A stretch of 51,991 nt of DNA from Streptomyces nymphaeiformis. Lineage in GTDB: Bacteria; Actinomycetota; Actinomycetes; Streptomycetales; Streptomycetaceae. Made by a program: the position numbers and the translations under genes. Numbering within the stretch: position 1 is the first letter of the stretch; every line of letters starts with the position of its first letter. The notes under the pieces were generated by a model. It saw only the letters and a list, made by a program, of their open reading frames with translations. It searched no databases and was not told the origin of the DNA. The stretch is taken from the NCBI RefSeq assembly GCF_014203895.1, contig NZ_JACHJY010000020.1, positions 1-51,991 on the forward strand. Reading direction: 5' to 3'. Shown in pieces: positions 31,564-43,059 of this stretch.

Positions 31564-32313
31564 ATGGCCGCCATGCCGACGCATCCGCTCCTGCGCGCAG
31601 CCCGGGAACTCTGGGAGCAACTGGCCCACGCACCAGGGTCGTTCCCGCCCCCGGGCGGCGTGAACGTGATCGTCTCCCCGGAGTCGGACCTGTGCCCGCC
31701 CGGCTGGATCGGCGTGGTCGCGCTCGGCGGATCGGCACTGGTGTCCGCGCCGGACGAGGAGGCCGCCGCGACGGTACGGACCGCCCTGGGCGGCCTGCCG
31801 GTGGAGGCCCTGCTGGACGCGGCCTCCGTCCCCGGCGTCCTGCCCGTGACGGGGGTGCTCGGACCGGCCGCCCTGTCGTACGCCTCCCCGGACGGCTTCC
31901 GCCCGGTCACCGGCCCGACGACGGTGGAGCGGCTCCCCGGCGGCCATCCGGACCTGCGCGCCCTGGAGGAGGCCGCCGGTCAGGACGATGCGGCGGAGGC
32001 CTCCCTGGACGAGATCACCTCGCCCGCGTTCGTCGTACGCGAGCAGGGCCGGGTGGTGGCCGCCGCCGGATACCGGGCCTGGCCCCGACGGACCGCCCAC
32101 CTCAGCGTGTTGACGGCCCCGGAGGCGCGGGGCCGCGGCCTCGCGCGGACGACGGCCTCGGCGGCGGTCGCCGATGCCCTCGCCGCCGGTCTCCTTCCGC
32201 AGTGGCGCGCGCGCCCGGCGGCCTCCCGGCGGGTCGCCGCCGCCCTGGGCTTCGAGGAGTTGGGCACCCAGCTCTCCCTGGCACCACGAGCGCTTGCGAC
32301 ACTCCTGCCATGA
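31564..32313 (+). CDS. GNAT-family acetyltransferase
   Basis: 249 residues. The C-terminal half carries the GNAT acetyl-CoA site: HLSVLTAPEARGRGLARTTA with the R/Q-x-x-G-R-G/A loop. The N-terminal half is diverged. ATG 31564 or 31573. The stop overlaps the next start (ATGA), so it is coupled to a second acetyltransferase. Substrate unknown. Confidence 0.85.
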   Translation: MAAMPTHPLLRAARELWEQLAHAPGSFPPPGGVNVIVSPESDLCPPGWIGVVALGGSALVSAPDEEAAATVRTALGGLPVEALLDAASVPGVLPVTGVLGPAALSYASPDGFRPVTGPTTVERLPGGHPDLRALEEAAGQDDAAEASLDEITSPAFVVREQGRVVAAAGYRAWPRRTAHLSVLTAPEARGRGLARTTASAAVADALAAGLLPQWRARPAASRRVAAALGFEELGTQLSLAPRALATLLP

Positions 32314-32855
32314 CCAGCGACGACAGCCCCCGCTTCACCCAGTACACCTCCCCCGAGGAGCTGCCCGACGGACTCGTGCCCGCCCTGGCCGACTGCTGGA
32401 CCGAGGTGAGCGACGCGGGCGGGGCGGCGGGGTTCCCCTTCCCGCCGGTCGACCCGGCCGAGGTCGCCGCCGCGGTCGACCGCATCGTCACGGGACTCGA
32501 CCCGGCGAGCAGCCGCCTCGTCGTCGCCACGGTCGACGGCGCCCTCGCCGGCTGGCTGTGCCTGCGCCGCGACCCCCACCCGCTGGTCGCGCACTGGGGC
32601 ACCCTGCACCACGTCCAGACCCGGCTCGGCGTACGGGGACGGGGCATCGGCGCGGGCCTGGTGCGGCGCGCCCGTGTGATCGCGCGGGAGGAGATGGGCC
32701 TGGAGCAGCTGCGGCTCGCGGCACGCGGCGGCATCGGTCTCGAGGGGTTCTACGGCAGGCTCGGCTGGCGGGAGATCGGCCGCTGGCCCGGAGCCCTCCG
32801 CCTGGCCGCCGACGACGACCGCGACGAGATCCTCATGGTCCTGACCCCGCTGTGA
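32310..32855 (+). CDS. GNAT-family acetyltransferase
   Basis: 181 residues. LHHVQTRLGVRGRGIGAGLV contains the acetyl-CoA pyrophosphate loop, and GIGLEGFYGRLGWREIGRWP is the typical C-terminal GNAT strand-helix. The start overlaps the stop of the preceding GNAT gene by ATGA. The two proteins are not close paralogues. Substrate unknown. Confidence 0.88.
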   Translation: MTSDDSPRFTQYTSPEELPDGLVPALADCWTEVSDAGGAAGFPFPPVDPAEVAAAVDRIVTGLDPASSRLVVATVDGALAGWLCLRRDPHPLVAHWGTLHHVQTRLGVRGRGIGAGLVRRARVIAREEMGLEQLRLAARGGIGLEGFYGRLGWREIGRWPGALRLAADDDRDEILMVLTPL

Positions 32856-32933
32856 CGAACCCCCGTCCGCAGCCGAAGAGGAACCGGTCCAGTTCTCCGC
32901 GATTGGCCTTGGCCCGCCCTTTTCCGCCCCCGG

Positions 32934-32946
32934 TACGGTCGGTGCC
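32934..32946 (+). promoter_or_regulatory. Candidate leaderless promoter of the PhzF gene
   Basis: TACGGT at 32934-32939 lies seven bases before ATG 32947 with no ribosome site between. TTGGCC at 32909-32914 is a -35 candidate with a long 19-base spacer. The transcript would start at or near the ATG. Confidence 0.45.
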
Positions 32947-33756
32947 ATGCGCATCCGAATCGTCGACGCCTTCACCGACCGGCCCTTCTCCGGCAACCCC
33001 GCCGGAGTCCTGCTCCTCGACTCCTTCCCCGACGACGCCTGGCTCCAGAAGGTGGCCGCGGAGGTCAACCTCTCCGAGACGGCCTTCGCCCACCCGCTGC
33101 CCGCCGGCGGCGACGCGGACTGGGCCCTGCGCTGGTTCACCCCGACCACCGAGGTCGACATGTGCGGCCACGCCACCCTGGCCACCGCGCACGTCCTGCA
33201 CACCACCGGCACGGCGAGCGGCACCGTCCGCTTCGCGGCCCGCTGCGGCATCCTGATCACCACCGCCGAGGCCGACGGCACGATCACGATGGACTTCCCG
33301 ACCTCCTCCCTCACCCCGCTCCCCGTCCCCGAGGGCCTGGAGAAGGCGCTCGGCGCCGAGATCGTCGCCGTCCACGACACGGCCGACCACATCGGCGACC
33401 TCGTCGTCGAGCTGCGCGACGAGGCCACCGTCCGCTCCCTCACGCCGGACTTCGCCGCCCTGAGGGTGCTCTCCTCGCGCGGGGTCATCGCGACCGCCGC
33501 CGCCGAACGCCCGGACAGCGGGTACGAGTTCGTCTCGCGCGGCTTCTTCCCGGCCGTCGGCATCGACGAGGACCCGGTGACGGGCAGCGCGCACACCGCG
33601 CTCGCCCCGTACTGGTCGGCCAGGTTCGGCCGCGAGGAGCTCACCGGCTTCCAGGGCGGCGCCCGCACGGGCCTCGTCCGCACCCGTCTGAACGGCGACC
33701 GAACCCTCCTGAACGGCCACGCCGTCACGGTCATCGAGGGCGACCTGCGGGCCTGA
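32947..33756 (+). CDS. PhzF-family isomerase
   Basis: 269 residues, full PhzF length. IVDAFTDRPFSGNPAGVLLL opens the N-terminal half, LSETAF has the conserved Glu equivalent to the PhzF catalytic base, TEVDMCGHATLATAHVL follows, and GIDEDPVTGSAHTALAPYW is the second-half signature. PhzF itself isomerises dihydro-hydroxyanthranilate in phenazine synthesis; no phz genes are near, so this is a generic family member of unknown substrate. Confidence 0.9.
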   Translation: MRIRIVDAFTDRPFSGNPAGVLLLDSFPDDAWLQKVAAEVNLSETAFAHPLPAGGDADWALRWFTPTTEVDMCGHATLATAHVLHTTGTASGTVRFAARCGILITTAEADGTITMDFPTSSLTPLPVPEGLEKALGAEIVAVHDTADHIGDLVVELRDEATVRSLTPDFAALRVLSSRGVIATAAAERPDSGYEFVSRGFFPAVGIDEDPVTGSAHTALAPYWSARFGREELTGFQGGARTGLVRTRLNGDRTLLNGHAVTVIEGDLRA

Positions 33757-33808
33757 CGCACGAGAGGAGGTGCACGGCCCGCACCGCGCACCCCCTCCCC
33801 GCCTCCCG

Positions 33809-34621
33809 TCACACGGTGGGCAGCCAGCCCACCTTCCCGGCCAGCAGCCCGTACCCGACGAAGGCCACGATGTCGAGCAGCGAGTGCGCCACGACCAGCG
33901 GCCCGACCCGCCCCCACCTGCGGTACAGCAGCACGAAGACCACGCCCATCACCATGTTGCCGATGAAGCCGCCGACCCCCTGGTAGAGGTGGTACGAGCC
34001 GCGCAGCACCGAGCTCGCCACGAGCGCGGCCATCGGGGTCCACCCCAACTGGCCCAGTCTGCGCAGCAGATAGCCGACGACGATGACCTCCTCCAGGACG
34101 GCGTTCTGCACCGCCGAGAGGATGAGCACCGGGTACTTCCACCACACGTCGGGCAGCGACTCGGGCACCACGGTCAGGTTGGCCCCGGACGCCTGCGCCG
34201 CCAGGTAGAAGGCGAGGCCCGCGCTGCCGATCCCGGCGGCGACGAGGGCCCCGCGCCCGAGGTCGGACCACGGCCGGGTCCGGTCGAAGCCGATGGCCCG
34301 CAGCCCCGAGCCCTCCCGCAGCAGCAGGTGGGCGACGAGCACGACCGGCACGAGCGCCGTGGCGATGTCGAAGAGCTGCCAGGACAGGTCGAGCCAGGGA
34401 CGCCCGGGAGCGTGCGAGCCGTTGAGCCTCGCCGCCTGATCCCTCAGCGCCTCCGGCCTGGTCAGCGAGCCGACGAAGCTGATGAACGCCGACACCGCGC
34501 TCGCGCCGAGCGAGAGCGCGAGCACGATGAGCGTCTCGGAGCGCAGTACGCGGCGCGGCAGGCCGTCGGGGGGCAGGGAGGCGTCCCTCAGTCGTTGCTC
34601 CGACACCACACCCGTCTCCAC
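33809..34621 (-). CDS. CPBP-family (Abi) intramembrane metalloprotease
   Basis: 270 residues, about seven hydrophobic helices. The active-site motifs are present: NAVLEEVIVVGYLLRR (EExxxxxR type), SSVLRGSYHLYQG (His) and a late VAHSLLDIVAF (His/Asp). Family members process prenylated or other membrane proteins, or give bacteriocin immunity. GTG 34609, after GGAG, may be a better start than GTG 34621. It lies downstream of the GCS2 gene, separated by a perfect palindrome. Confidence 0.88.
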   Translation of the reverse strand: METGVVSEQRLRDASLPPDGLPRRVLRSETLIVLALSLGASAVSAFISFVGSLTRPEALRDQAARLNGSHAPGRPWLDLSWQLFDIATALVPVVLVAHLLLREGSGLRAIGFDRTRPWSDLGRGALVAAGIGSAGLAFYLAAQASGANLTVVPESLPDVWWKYPVLILSAVQNAVLEEVIVVGYLLRRLGQLGWTPMAALVASSVLRGSYHLYQGVGGFIGNMVMGVVFVLLYRRWGRVGPLVVAHSLLDIVAFVGYGLLAGKVGWLPTV

Positions 34622-34648
34622 TTCCCCGTCGCGGGATCAGTCCGTTCC

Positions 34649-34674
34649 GGTGGTCCCGGCCGGCCGGGACCACC
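34649..34674. terminator. Perfect 26-base palindrome between GCS2 and CPBP genes
   Basis: GGTGGTCCCGGCC (34649-34661) and its exact complement (34662-34674) pair without a loop on paper, forming a strong stem. It lies 48 bases past the stop of the leftward GCS2 gene and 28 bases before the CPBP start, so it probably ends the GCS2 transcript. Confidence 0.7.
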
Positions 34675-34721
34675 TTGACATGATCGCCCATGCCCCGCAG
34701 GGCACGGCGGGGAGGGCGGGG

Positions 34722-36221
34722 TCAGTCGATCCCGACCGGCCAGGTGTGCACCGGCTCGCCCGCGAGCATCAGCGTCCGGTACCGCCGGGTCGTCGCCGCG
34801 AGGGCGGCCTCTCGGTCGAGGCCCGATTCGAGGGCCCGGTGGAAGGTGTCGGCCTGCCAGGAGGCGCCGTTGACCCGCCGCAGACAGCGCTGCTCGATCA
34901 CGCCGAGGTAGAAGTCCCGGTCCGCCGGCTCGATGTGCCAGGCGTCGAGTCCGGCCGAGGCGAGCGGCAGCAGCTCGTCGAGGACGAGGCGTACGGCCGG
35001 GAGGGTCGCGATGCCGCCGGCGCGTCCCGAGCGGGGCCAGCGCAGATCCGCCTCTATGCCGTGGCGGCAGGCGGTGTCGAAGTTGGCCTCGGCGTCCTGG
35101 AAGGTCATCCGCTTCCACACCGGCCGGGGGTCGTCGGCGAGCGAGCGGACGAGCCCGTAGTAGAAGGCCGCGTTGGCGATCACGTCGGTGACGGTCGGCC
35201 CGGCGGGCAGCACCCGGTTCTCGACGCGCAGGTGCGGGACGCCGTCGACCCAGCCGTACACCGGCCTGTTCCAGCGGTAGACGGTGCCGTTGTGCAGGAC
35301 CAACTCATGGAGGCGCGGCACCCCGCCCTCGTCGAGGACGAGCAGCGGGTCCTCGTCGTCGCAGAGCGGCAGCAGGGCGGGGAAGTAGCGGACGTTCTCC
35401 TCGAAGAGGTCGTACACGGAGTCCACCCACCGCTCCCCGAACCAGGTGCGCGGCCGTACCCCTTGGGACTGCAGCTCGGGCGGCCTGGTGTCGGTGGCCT
35501 GCATGAAGAGCGGCGGCCGGGACTCGCGCCACAGTTCGCGGCCGAAGACGAAGGGGGCGTTGGCGCCGAGCGCGATCTGGACGCCGGAGACGGCCTGGGC
35601 GGCGTTCCACACGGCGGCGAAGCGGGCGGGCGTCACCTGGAGGTGCAGCTGCACCGAGGTGCAGGCCGCCTCGGGCACGATCGACTCCGTGGTGCACAGC
35701 AGGCGTTCGACGCCGTGGATGTCGAGGGTGAAGTCCTCGCCGCGGGCGGCGAGGATCTGGTCGTTGAGCAGGGTGTAGCGGTCGTTGTCCGAGAGGTTCT
35801 CGGGGACCAGGTCGCTCTGCGCGAGCGTGGGCAGTATGCCGATCATGACGACGCCCGCGTCGAGTTCGGCCGCCTTGCGGTCGGCGTATCCGATGCCGGT
35901 TCCGATCTCTTCCGCGAGCCGGTCGAATACGCGCCCGTCGAGCTGGTGGGGCGCGATGTTCACTTCGAGGTTGAACATTCCGAGTTCCGTCTGGAAATCG
36001 GTGCTGGCGATCTTTTCTAGAACCGGGCCGTTCAGCATCCGGGGCAGCCCGTCGACGCCGGCGAGATTGAGTTCGATCTCCACGCCCATGAGATTGCGCG
36101 GCCGGTCGAACCTCTTCTCCGCGAGGAGTCGCGCGAGCCCCGCGAGACACTGCTGGAGCTTTCTCCGGTACTGCTGCCGGTCGGACGGGCCGAACCCGTC
36201 GGCCACGACCTTCTCCCCCAT
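34722..36221 (-). CDS. GCS2-type glutamate-cysteine ligase family protein
   Basis: 499 residues. LMGVEIELNLAG is the first glutamate/ATP motif, FNLEVNIAPH the second, and HLRVENRVLPAGPTVTDVIA a later metal/ATP segment with conserved Glu and Arg. The family joins glutamate to cysteine or another amine. Streptomyces makes mycothiol and ergothioneine, and EgtA belongs to a different branch, so the substrate of this long actinobacterial branch is open. ATG 36221 follows GGGAGGG. It is monocistronic as far as I can see. Confidence 0.85.
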   Translation of the reverse strand: MGEKVVADGFGPSDRQQYRRKLQQCLAGLARLLAEKRFDRPRNLMGVEIELNLAGVDGLPRMLNGPVLEKIASTDFQTELGMFNLEVNIAPHQLDGRVFDRLAEEIGTGIGYADRKAAELDAGVVMIGILPTLAQSDLVPENLSDNDRYTLLNDQILAARGEDFTLDIHGVERLLCTTESIVPEAACTSVQLHLQVTPARFAAVWNAAQAVSGVQIALGANAPFVFGRELWRESRPPLFMQATDTRPPELQSQGVRPRTWFGERWVDSVYDLFEENVRYFPALLPLCDDEDPLLVLDEGGVPRLHELVLHNGTVYRWNRPVYGWVDGVPHLRVENRVLPAGPTVTDVIANAAFYYGLVRSLADDPRPVWKRMTFQDAEANFDTACRHGIEADLRWPRSGRAGGIATLPAVRLVLDELLPLASAGLDAWHIEPADRDFYLGVIEQRCLRRVNGASWQADTFHRALESGLDREAALAATTRRYRTLMLAGEPVHTWPVGID

Positions 36222-36701
36222 CGAAGCGTCCCTCCCCGAGTGGGCAGCCGCCACGACGGCCGCGCGTCACGGACGATGATGCCCACCCCGCTGATCGACA
36301 ACGCCTGCGAATCCGGCCTGCCGGAAGATAGTCTGGACCGAGCGCTCCACCGGCACGTCCCGAGGACACGGAACGCATGACATATACCAATGTCATATTG
36401 TCCGGGGACCCCGGGTCGGAATTCAGCCGTCCACCTTCGCGGGGAATAAGCAGGTGGGAGCGGCGCCGTCCACGTGATTCCGCTTCAACTCCCCGTCATT
36501 AAGGCCTGATGACGCCTTGTCAGGAATATCCGCGAGGTCTAGCGGAAACACTGTGTGAACACGTGTCGTATAAACTCCGCGGACGAGGCAGAGTGTTGGC
36601 GCCCGGCCATGGCCCCATGGCCCCTCTCTGGCCCCGCCGCCGACAGCGCCGTCGTACCTGCCCACGCATCACCGTGTCTCCTGAGTGAGAGGCGACCCAC
36701 C
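36222..36701. other. Long AT-richer intergenic region with inverted repeat
   Basis: 480 bases between divergent genes with no convincing coding frame. At 36377-36396 there is ATGACAT-ATACCA-ATGTCAT, an inverted repeat with 7-base arms in an AT-rich patch. At 36546-36575 the sequence CACTGTGTGAACACGTGTCG, then TATAAA, holds ACACGTGT and a possible -10 box. The stretch is less GC-rich than the genome around it and probably contains the promoters of both flanking genes. Confidence 0.4.
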
Positions 36702-37292
36702 ATGCTCCGACCCTCCCCGGCCCCCGTGCCGGCCCTCCGCAGTGTCCTCGCGGCCCTCGGCTCACCGACCGCCGTCCGCGAGCCGCGAACTCCCGCGCTG
36801 CGGGCCGCACAGGGACCGCTGAGCCCCGAACGCCCCCTGCCCGTGCACGTCCTCGACGTCACGGGGACACCGGGGCTCGCACCCCGCACCCGGCTCGCCG
36901 GCTGGCGCTTCCTGATCCGGAGCGGGGACCGGGCGATCGCCGCCGCGGACACCGTGCTCACCCCGGACGGCTGGGTCTTCTCCCACTTCTTCGAGGGGCC
37001 GTACGTCTCCGCCACGGAACGGGCCCTGCTCCAGGCCGAGGCCCTGCCCGTCACGTACCGGCCGAGGCTGCTCTCCGTACCCGAGCTCTACATGCTGACC
37101 CTCTGGCTGGACGCCGGCCCGGACACGGACGACGACGCCGACGCCCCGGCCGCCGACGATCTGATGGTGCCCCTGGCCCCCGCACCCCCGGGGATCGCGG
37201 CCCACCGCCCGTACCAGGTCGCCGATCTCCTGCCCGTCCTCACCACGCGCCTGGCGCCGCCGCCCCTCCTGGGCTCGCCGGCGCCCGCCTGA
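36702..37292 (+). CDS. Hypothetical protein
   Basis: 196 residues, no signal peptide or membrane helix. RTRLAGWRFLIRSGDRAIAA and SHFFEGPYVSATERALLQAE look like a compact alpha/beta domain, followed by an acidic Asp stretch (DTDDDADAPAADD). Third positions are strongly GC, so it is a real gene. I do not recognise the family. ATG 36702 follows GAGAGG; the frame is open upstream to 36555 but loses GC bias there. It is followed by a perfect terminator palindrome. Confidence 0.65.
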   Translation: MLRPSPAPVPALRSVLAALGSPTAVREPRTPALRAAQGPLSPERPLPVHVLDVTGTPGLAPRTRLAGWRFLIRSGDRAIAAADTVLTPDGWVFSHFFEGPYVSATERALLQAEALPVTYRPRLLSVPELYMLTLWLDAGPDTDDDADAPAADDLMVPLAPAPPGIAAHRPYQVADLLPVLTTRLAPPPLLGSPAPA

Positions 37293-37309
37293 TCCACCGC
37301 GCGCGTCGC

Positions 37310-37339
37310 CGCCCCGTGACCCGGCCGGGTCACGGGGCG
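37310..37339. terminator. Perfect 30-base palindromic terminator
   Basis: CGCCCCGTGACCCGG (37310-37324) and its exact complement (37325-37339) form a 15-base-pair stem 17 bases after the hypothetical gene's stop. Confidence 0.8.
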
Positions 37340-37623
37340 CACTCCTGTCCGGGCCGTGCGCCCGAACGCGCCGTCCGAACGCCCCTCCCGTACGGACTAG
37401 CCCGCTCGGGCCACCCCGAACCACCCGAAGAGACGGTGCAGTTGACCTGAACCGCCCCTGCGGGTGATGCGTCTTCCCAGGAGAGGACGAGCTGTCGCGA
37501 AATACCTGCGGAAGACCGTCCGTGGGGCAAGACTGGGACCGGAACCGAACCGAACCGACGGGGGCGGCCATGAGCGCGCAGAGCCGCAGGACATCCACCA
37601 CGACGCAGCGAAAGAACCCACCC

Positions 37624-37830
37624 ATGTGCCAGCATCAGCCTGCCTGTCCCACCGCCGACTCCGCCGACCGTGAGGCGGCCCGACTGGTGGCACACCACCC
37701 GGAGCAGGGCTGGAGCCTGCTGTGCAACGGCGTCCTGCTCTTCGAGGACACCGGTGAACTGCTGCCGGACGGGCAGATCATCGCCCCGCACCGGCCGCTG
37801 ACCGCGGGACAGGTGACGACCGCCGCCTGA
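37624..37830 (+). CDS. DUF5999-family small protein
   Basis: 68 residues beginning MCQHQPACPTADSADREAAR and continuing HHPEQGWSLLCNGVLLFEDT, which is the DUF5999 pattern found widely in Streptomyces. Two Cys and one His in CQHQPAC could bind metal. The family has no known function. I chose ATG 37624, the family start. ATG 37570, 18 codons upstream, is open but low in conservation value. The gap from 37340 to 37569 holds nothing I can support. Confidence 0.85.
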   Translation: MCQHQPACPTADSADREAARLVAHHPEQGWSLLCNGVLLFEDTGELLPDGQIIAPHRPLTAGQVTTAA

Positions 37831-37862
37831 AAGGGCGCCGGAGGACACCGTACGAGGGAAAC

Positions 37863-37906
37863 GCCGAGGGCCGGCCCGGAGGAGATCCTCCGAACCGGCC
37901 CTCGGC
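37863..37906. terminator. Bidirectional terminator between DUF5999 and gcvP
   Basis: Outer arms GCCGAGGGCCGG (37863-37874) and CCGGCCCTCGGC (37895-37906) pair exactly. An inner stem CGGAGGA (37877-37883) / TCCTCCG (37886-37892) extends it. It sits between convergent stops at 37830 and 37913. Confidence 0.85.
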
Positions 37907-37912
37907 CCGTGC

Positions 37913-40798
<2,886 letters not shown>

Positions 40799-40875
40799 GT
40801 ACGGAGGCCTCCTGGTCGTCACGACCTGCGAGGGGCACCACGGCGCGGGTACCCGGACGGCCTCCCCCTCTGTCA

Positions 40876-41072
40876 TCTCAACCTGAGAGTTTCACCGGCA
40901 CGCCTCGCGGCCCGCCGGCTTTCACCGTCGGTGAGAGCGAAATGCCGTCGGACATCCGCTCTGCTTTCCAGAGTGACCTCGTCCGCGCGGTACAGGGGCC
41001 TGAGAGATTCCGGGGAGGATTTGCTCCTTCGGCGCCCACCGGAAGGTTTCTCCGGGGGACTCTCCCGCACAG
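40876..41072 (-). ncRNA. Tandem glycine riboswitch controlling gcvP
   Basis: Read on the minus strand from 41072, the first aptamer has GCGGGAGAGTCCC, GGCGCCGAAGGAGCAAATCC and AATCTCTCAGGC. The second, after a short linker, has GGAAAGCAGAGC, CGACGGTGAAAGCC and GAAACTCTCAGG and ends about 80 bases before the gcvP ATG. Both carry the glycine-aptamer landmarks. Tandem glycine aptamers commonly switch gcv genes on with glycine. I see no strong terminator in the 78 bases before gcvP, so control may be at translation. Confidence 0.95.
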
Positions 41073-41190
41073 GGTCGACAGCCACAACCAGCCTACCAGC
41101 GCGGTTGCGGCTTCCATCGCTCAAGTGGCCGACATCCCAGTTGTGCACTTTCGTAGGGGTGTAGAGCAGTTGCGACCAGTTGGAGGGACC

Positions 41191-41565
41191 GTGCAGACCG
41201 ATATCGATCCGCGCAGCCTGATAGGCCGCAAGGCGTTCGACCGTAACGGGCACAAGATCGGAACCGTGGACGAGGTGTACCTGGACGACGCGACCGGCAT
41301 CCCCGAATGGGCCGCCGTCCGCACGGGCCTGTTCAGCCGGGACGCCTTCGTCCCCCTGGAGCCGAGCACCCTGCTCGACGACGGCCTCCACATCCCGTAC
41401 GAGAGGGCCCTCATCAAGGACGCCCCCGACTTCGGCGTGGGCCGCCACCTCTCGCCCGAACAGGAACTCCAGCTCTACCGCCACTACAGCCTCGCCCTCC
41501 CGCCCTCGCCCGTGGACACTCCGGACAGGGACTTCGGCCGTCTGGCGGGCCAGGACGGCGCCTGA
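41191..41565 (+). CDS. PRC-barrel domain protein
   Basis: 124 residues. SLIGRKAFDRNGHKIGTVDE and VYLDDATGIPEWAAVRTGLF are the PRC-barrel strands. PRC-barrel proteins are found in RNA-processing (RimM) and photosystem assembly proteins; stand-alone actinobacterial copies are of unknown role, often called stress-related. GTG 41191 has GGAGG 4 bases upstream. It diverges from gcvP across the riboswitch leader. Confidence 0.9.
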   Translation: MQTDIDPRSLIGRKAFDRNGHKIGTVDEVYLDDATGIPEWAAVRTGLFSRDAFVPLEPSTLLDDGLHIPYERALIKDAPDFGVGRHLSPEQELQLYRHYSLALPPSPVDTPDRDFGRLAGQDGA

Positions 41566-41617
41566 GGGCCCCGGACGAGCAGCCACCGGAAGACCCGCAC
41601 CGCACAGCCGGTGCGGG

Positions 41618-42979
41618 TCACGCCGCCGCGTCCCCCCGGACCAGCGGCAACGGCTCGGAGGGCTCCAGGTCCGGATCGTCCACGGAGAAGGTCCGCACCC
41701 GCCCCGGCCCGGACCACGGCTCCTCGAACCGCACCGTGACCCGCCCGACCCCGCTCCCCTGCACCCACCCGGCCCCGTGGACCGCGTGCCGCACGTCCCG
41801 CCCGGGGGCCCAGCCCCGCTCGGCGCTCTCCGTCGCGGTGGAAGGGATGGAAGGAGCGGCCTCCCGGGCCTCCACCGGCGCGACCTCCTCCGCCGGCCGC
41901 TCCGAGGCCTCCGCCTGGGCGAACAGATCCTCCTGCGTGTAGTCCGCGAGCCCGCTCACCCCCACCCCGAGGAGCCGCACGCCCCCCGTCGTGTCCACCG
42001 CCTCCAGGAGCCGCCCCGCCGCCTCCCGTACGACCGCCGGATCGTCCGTGGGCCCCCGCAGCGTCTCGGACCGGGTCAGCGTCGAGAAGTCGTACCGCCG
42101 CACCTTCAGGACGATGGTCCGCCCCGAGTGCCCCGAGGCCCTCAACCGCCCCACGCACCGCTCCGCGAGCCGTTCCACCTCGGTCCGGATCCGTACCCGG
42201 TCGTGGATGTCCGCGTCGAAGGTGTCCTCGACGGACACGGACTTGGCGTCCCGCTCGGCCACCACGGGCCGGTCGTCGTACCCCTGGGCCATCCTGTACA
42301 GCGAGGCCCCGTGCGCCCGCCCCAGGAGCCGTACGAGCTCGTCCTCGCCCGCCTCCACGAGATCGGAGACGGTCGTCATCCCGGCGCGCCGCAGGTGCTC
42401 CCCGGTGGCAGGACCGACCCCGGGCAGGATCCGTACCGACCGGGGCCCGAGCAGCTCCCGCTCGGTCCCGGGATCGATCAGGACGAGCCCGTCCGGTTTG
42501 GCCTCCTCGGAGGCGATCTTCGCGATCATCTTGGACCCGGCGAGCCCCACGGACCCGGTGAGCCCGGTCGTCGCGAGGATGTCCACCCGCAGCCGCTCCC
42601 CCACGGCCCGGGCGCTCGCGCTGTCGTCGGCGACACCGCCCGCTTCGAGGTCGACGAAGGCCTCGTCGAGGCTGAGCGGCTCCACGAGCGGGGAGAGGCG
42701 CCGGAGCAGCTCCATGACCTGGTCGCTGATCGAGCGGTAGAAGGCGAAGCGCGGCACGAGATAGGCGGCGTTCGGCGCGAGCCGTCGCGCCTGGCCCATC
42801 GGCATGGCCGAGTGCACCCCGAAGCGACGGGCCTCGTAGGAGGCGGTGGCGACCACGCCGCGCGGCCCGAGACCGCCGACGACCACGGGCTTTCCGCGCA
42901 GGCTGGGCTTCGACGCCTGCTCGGCGGCGGCGAAGAAGGCATCCATGTCGAGGTGCAGGATCGTGGGCGCGGCTCTCAC
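41618..42979 (-). CDS. dinB: DNA polymerase IV (Y family)
   Basis: 453 residues. Catalytic acids Asp11 and Asp13 in ILHLDMDAFFAAAEQ, and Asp105/Glu106 in LSLDEAFVDL. The HhH region SVRILPGVGPATGEHLRRAG and the little-finger domain follow. The roughly 90-residue C-terminal extension is Glu/Ala-rich and then a compact segment, longer than the classical E. coli enzyme. It makes error-prone bypass synthesis past damage. Start GTG 42979 with GAGG upstream. Confidence 0.95.
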   Translation of the reverse strand: MRAAPTILHLDMDAFFAAAEQASKPSLRGKPVVVGGLGPRGVVATASYEARRFGVHSAMPMGQARRLAPNAAYLVPRFAFYRSISDQVMELLRRLSPLVEPLSLDEAFVDLEAGGVADDSASARAVGERLRVDILATTGLTGSVGLAGSKMIAKIASEEAKPDGLVLIDPGTERELLGPRSVRILPGVGPATGEHLRRAGMTTVSDLVEAGEDELVRLLGRAHGASLYRMAQGYDDRPVVAERDAKSVSVEDTFDADIHDRVRIRTEVERLAERCVGRLRASGHSGRTIVLKVRRYDFSTLTRSETLRGPTDDPAVVREAAGRLLEAVDTTGGVRLLGVGVSGLADYTQEDLFAQAEASERPAEEVAPVEAREAAPSIPSTATESAERGWAPGRDVRHAVHGAGWVQGSGVGRVTVRFEEPWSGPGRVRTFSVDDPDLEPSEPLPLVRGDAAA

Positions 42980-43059
42980 ACGTCCGATGCTGCCTCACGC
43001 CACTGACAACGCCCCCGCGGAACGCCCGGGAACCCCGGGACGAACCCCGACAGAGGATC

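Noticed and set aside
36378..36503. 41-codon frame beginning at the ATG inside the ATGACAT repeat
   Set aside because: Codons lack the GC third-position bias of real genes here, and the start lies within the inverted repeat that is better explained as an operator.
36423..36665. 80-codon minus-strand frame in the AT-richer gap
   Set aside because: Low GC at third positions with TTA and CTA codons, no ribosome site and no recognisable motif.
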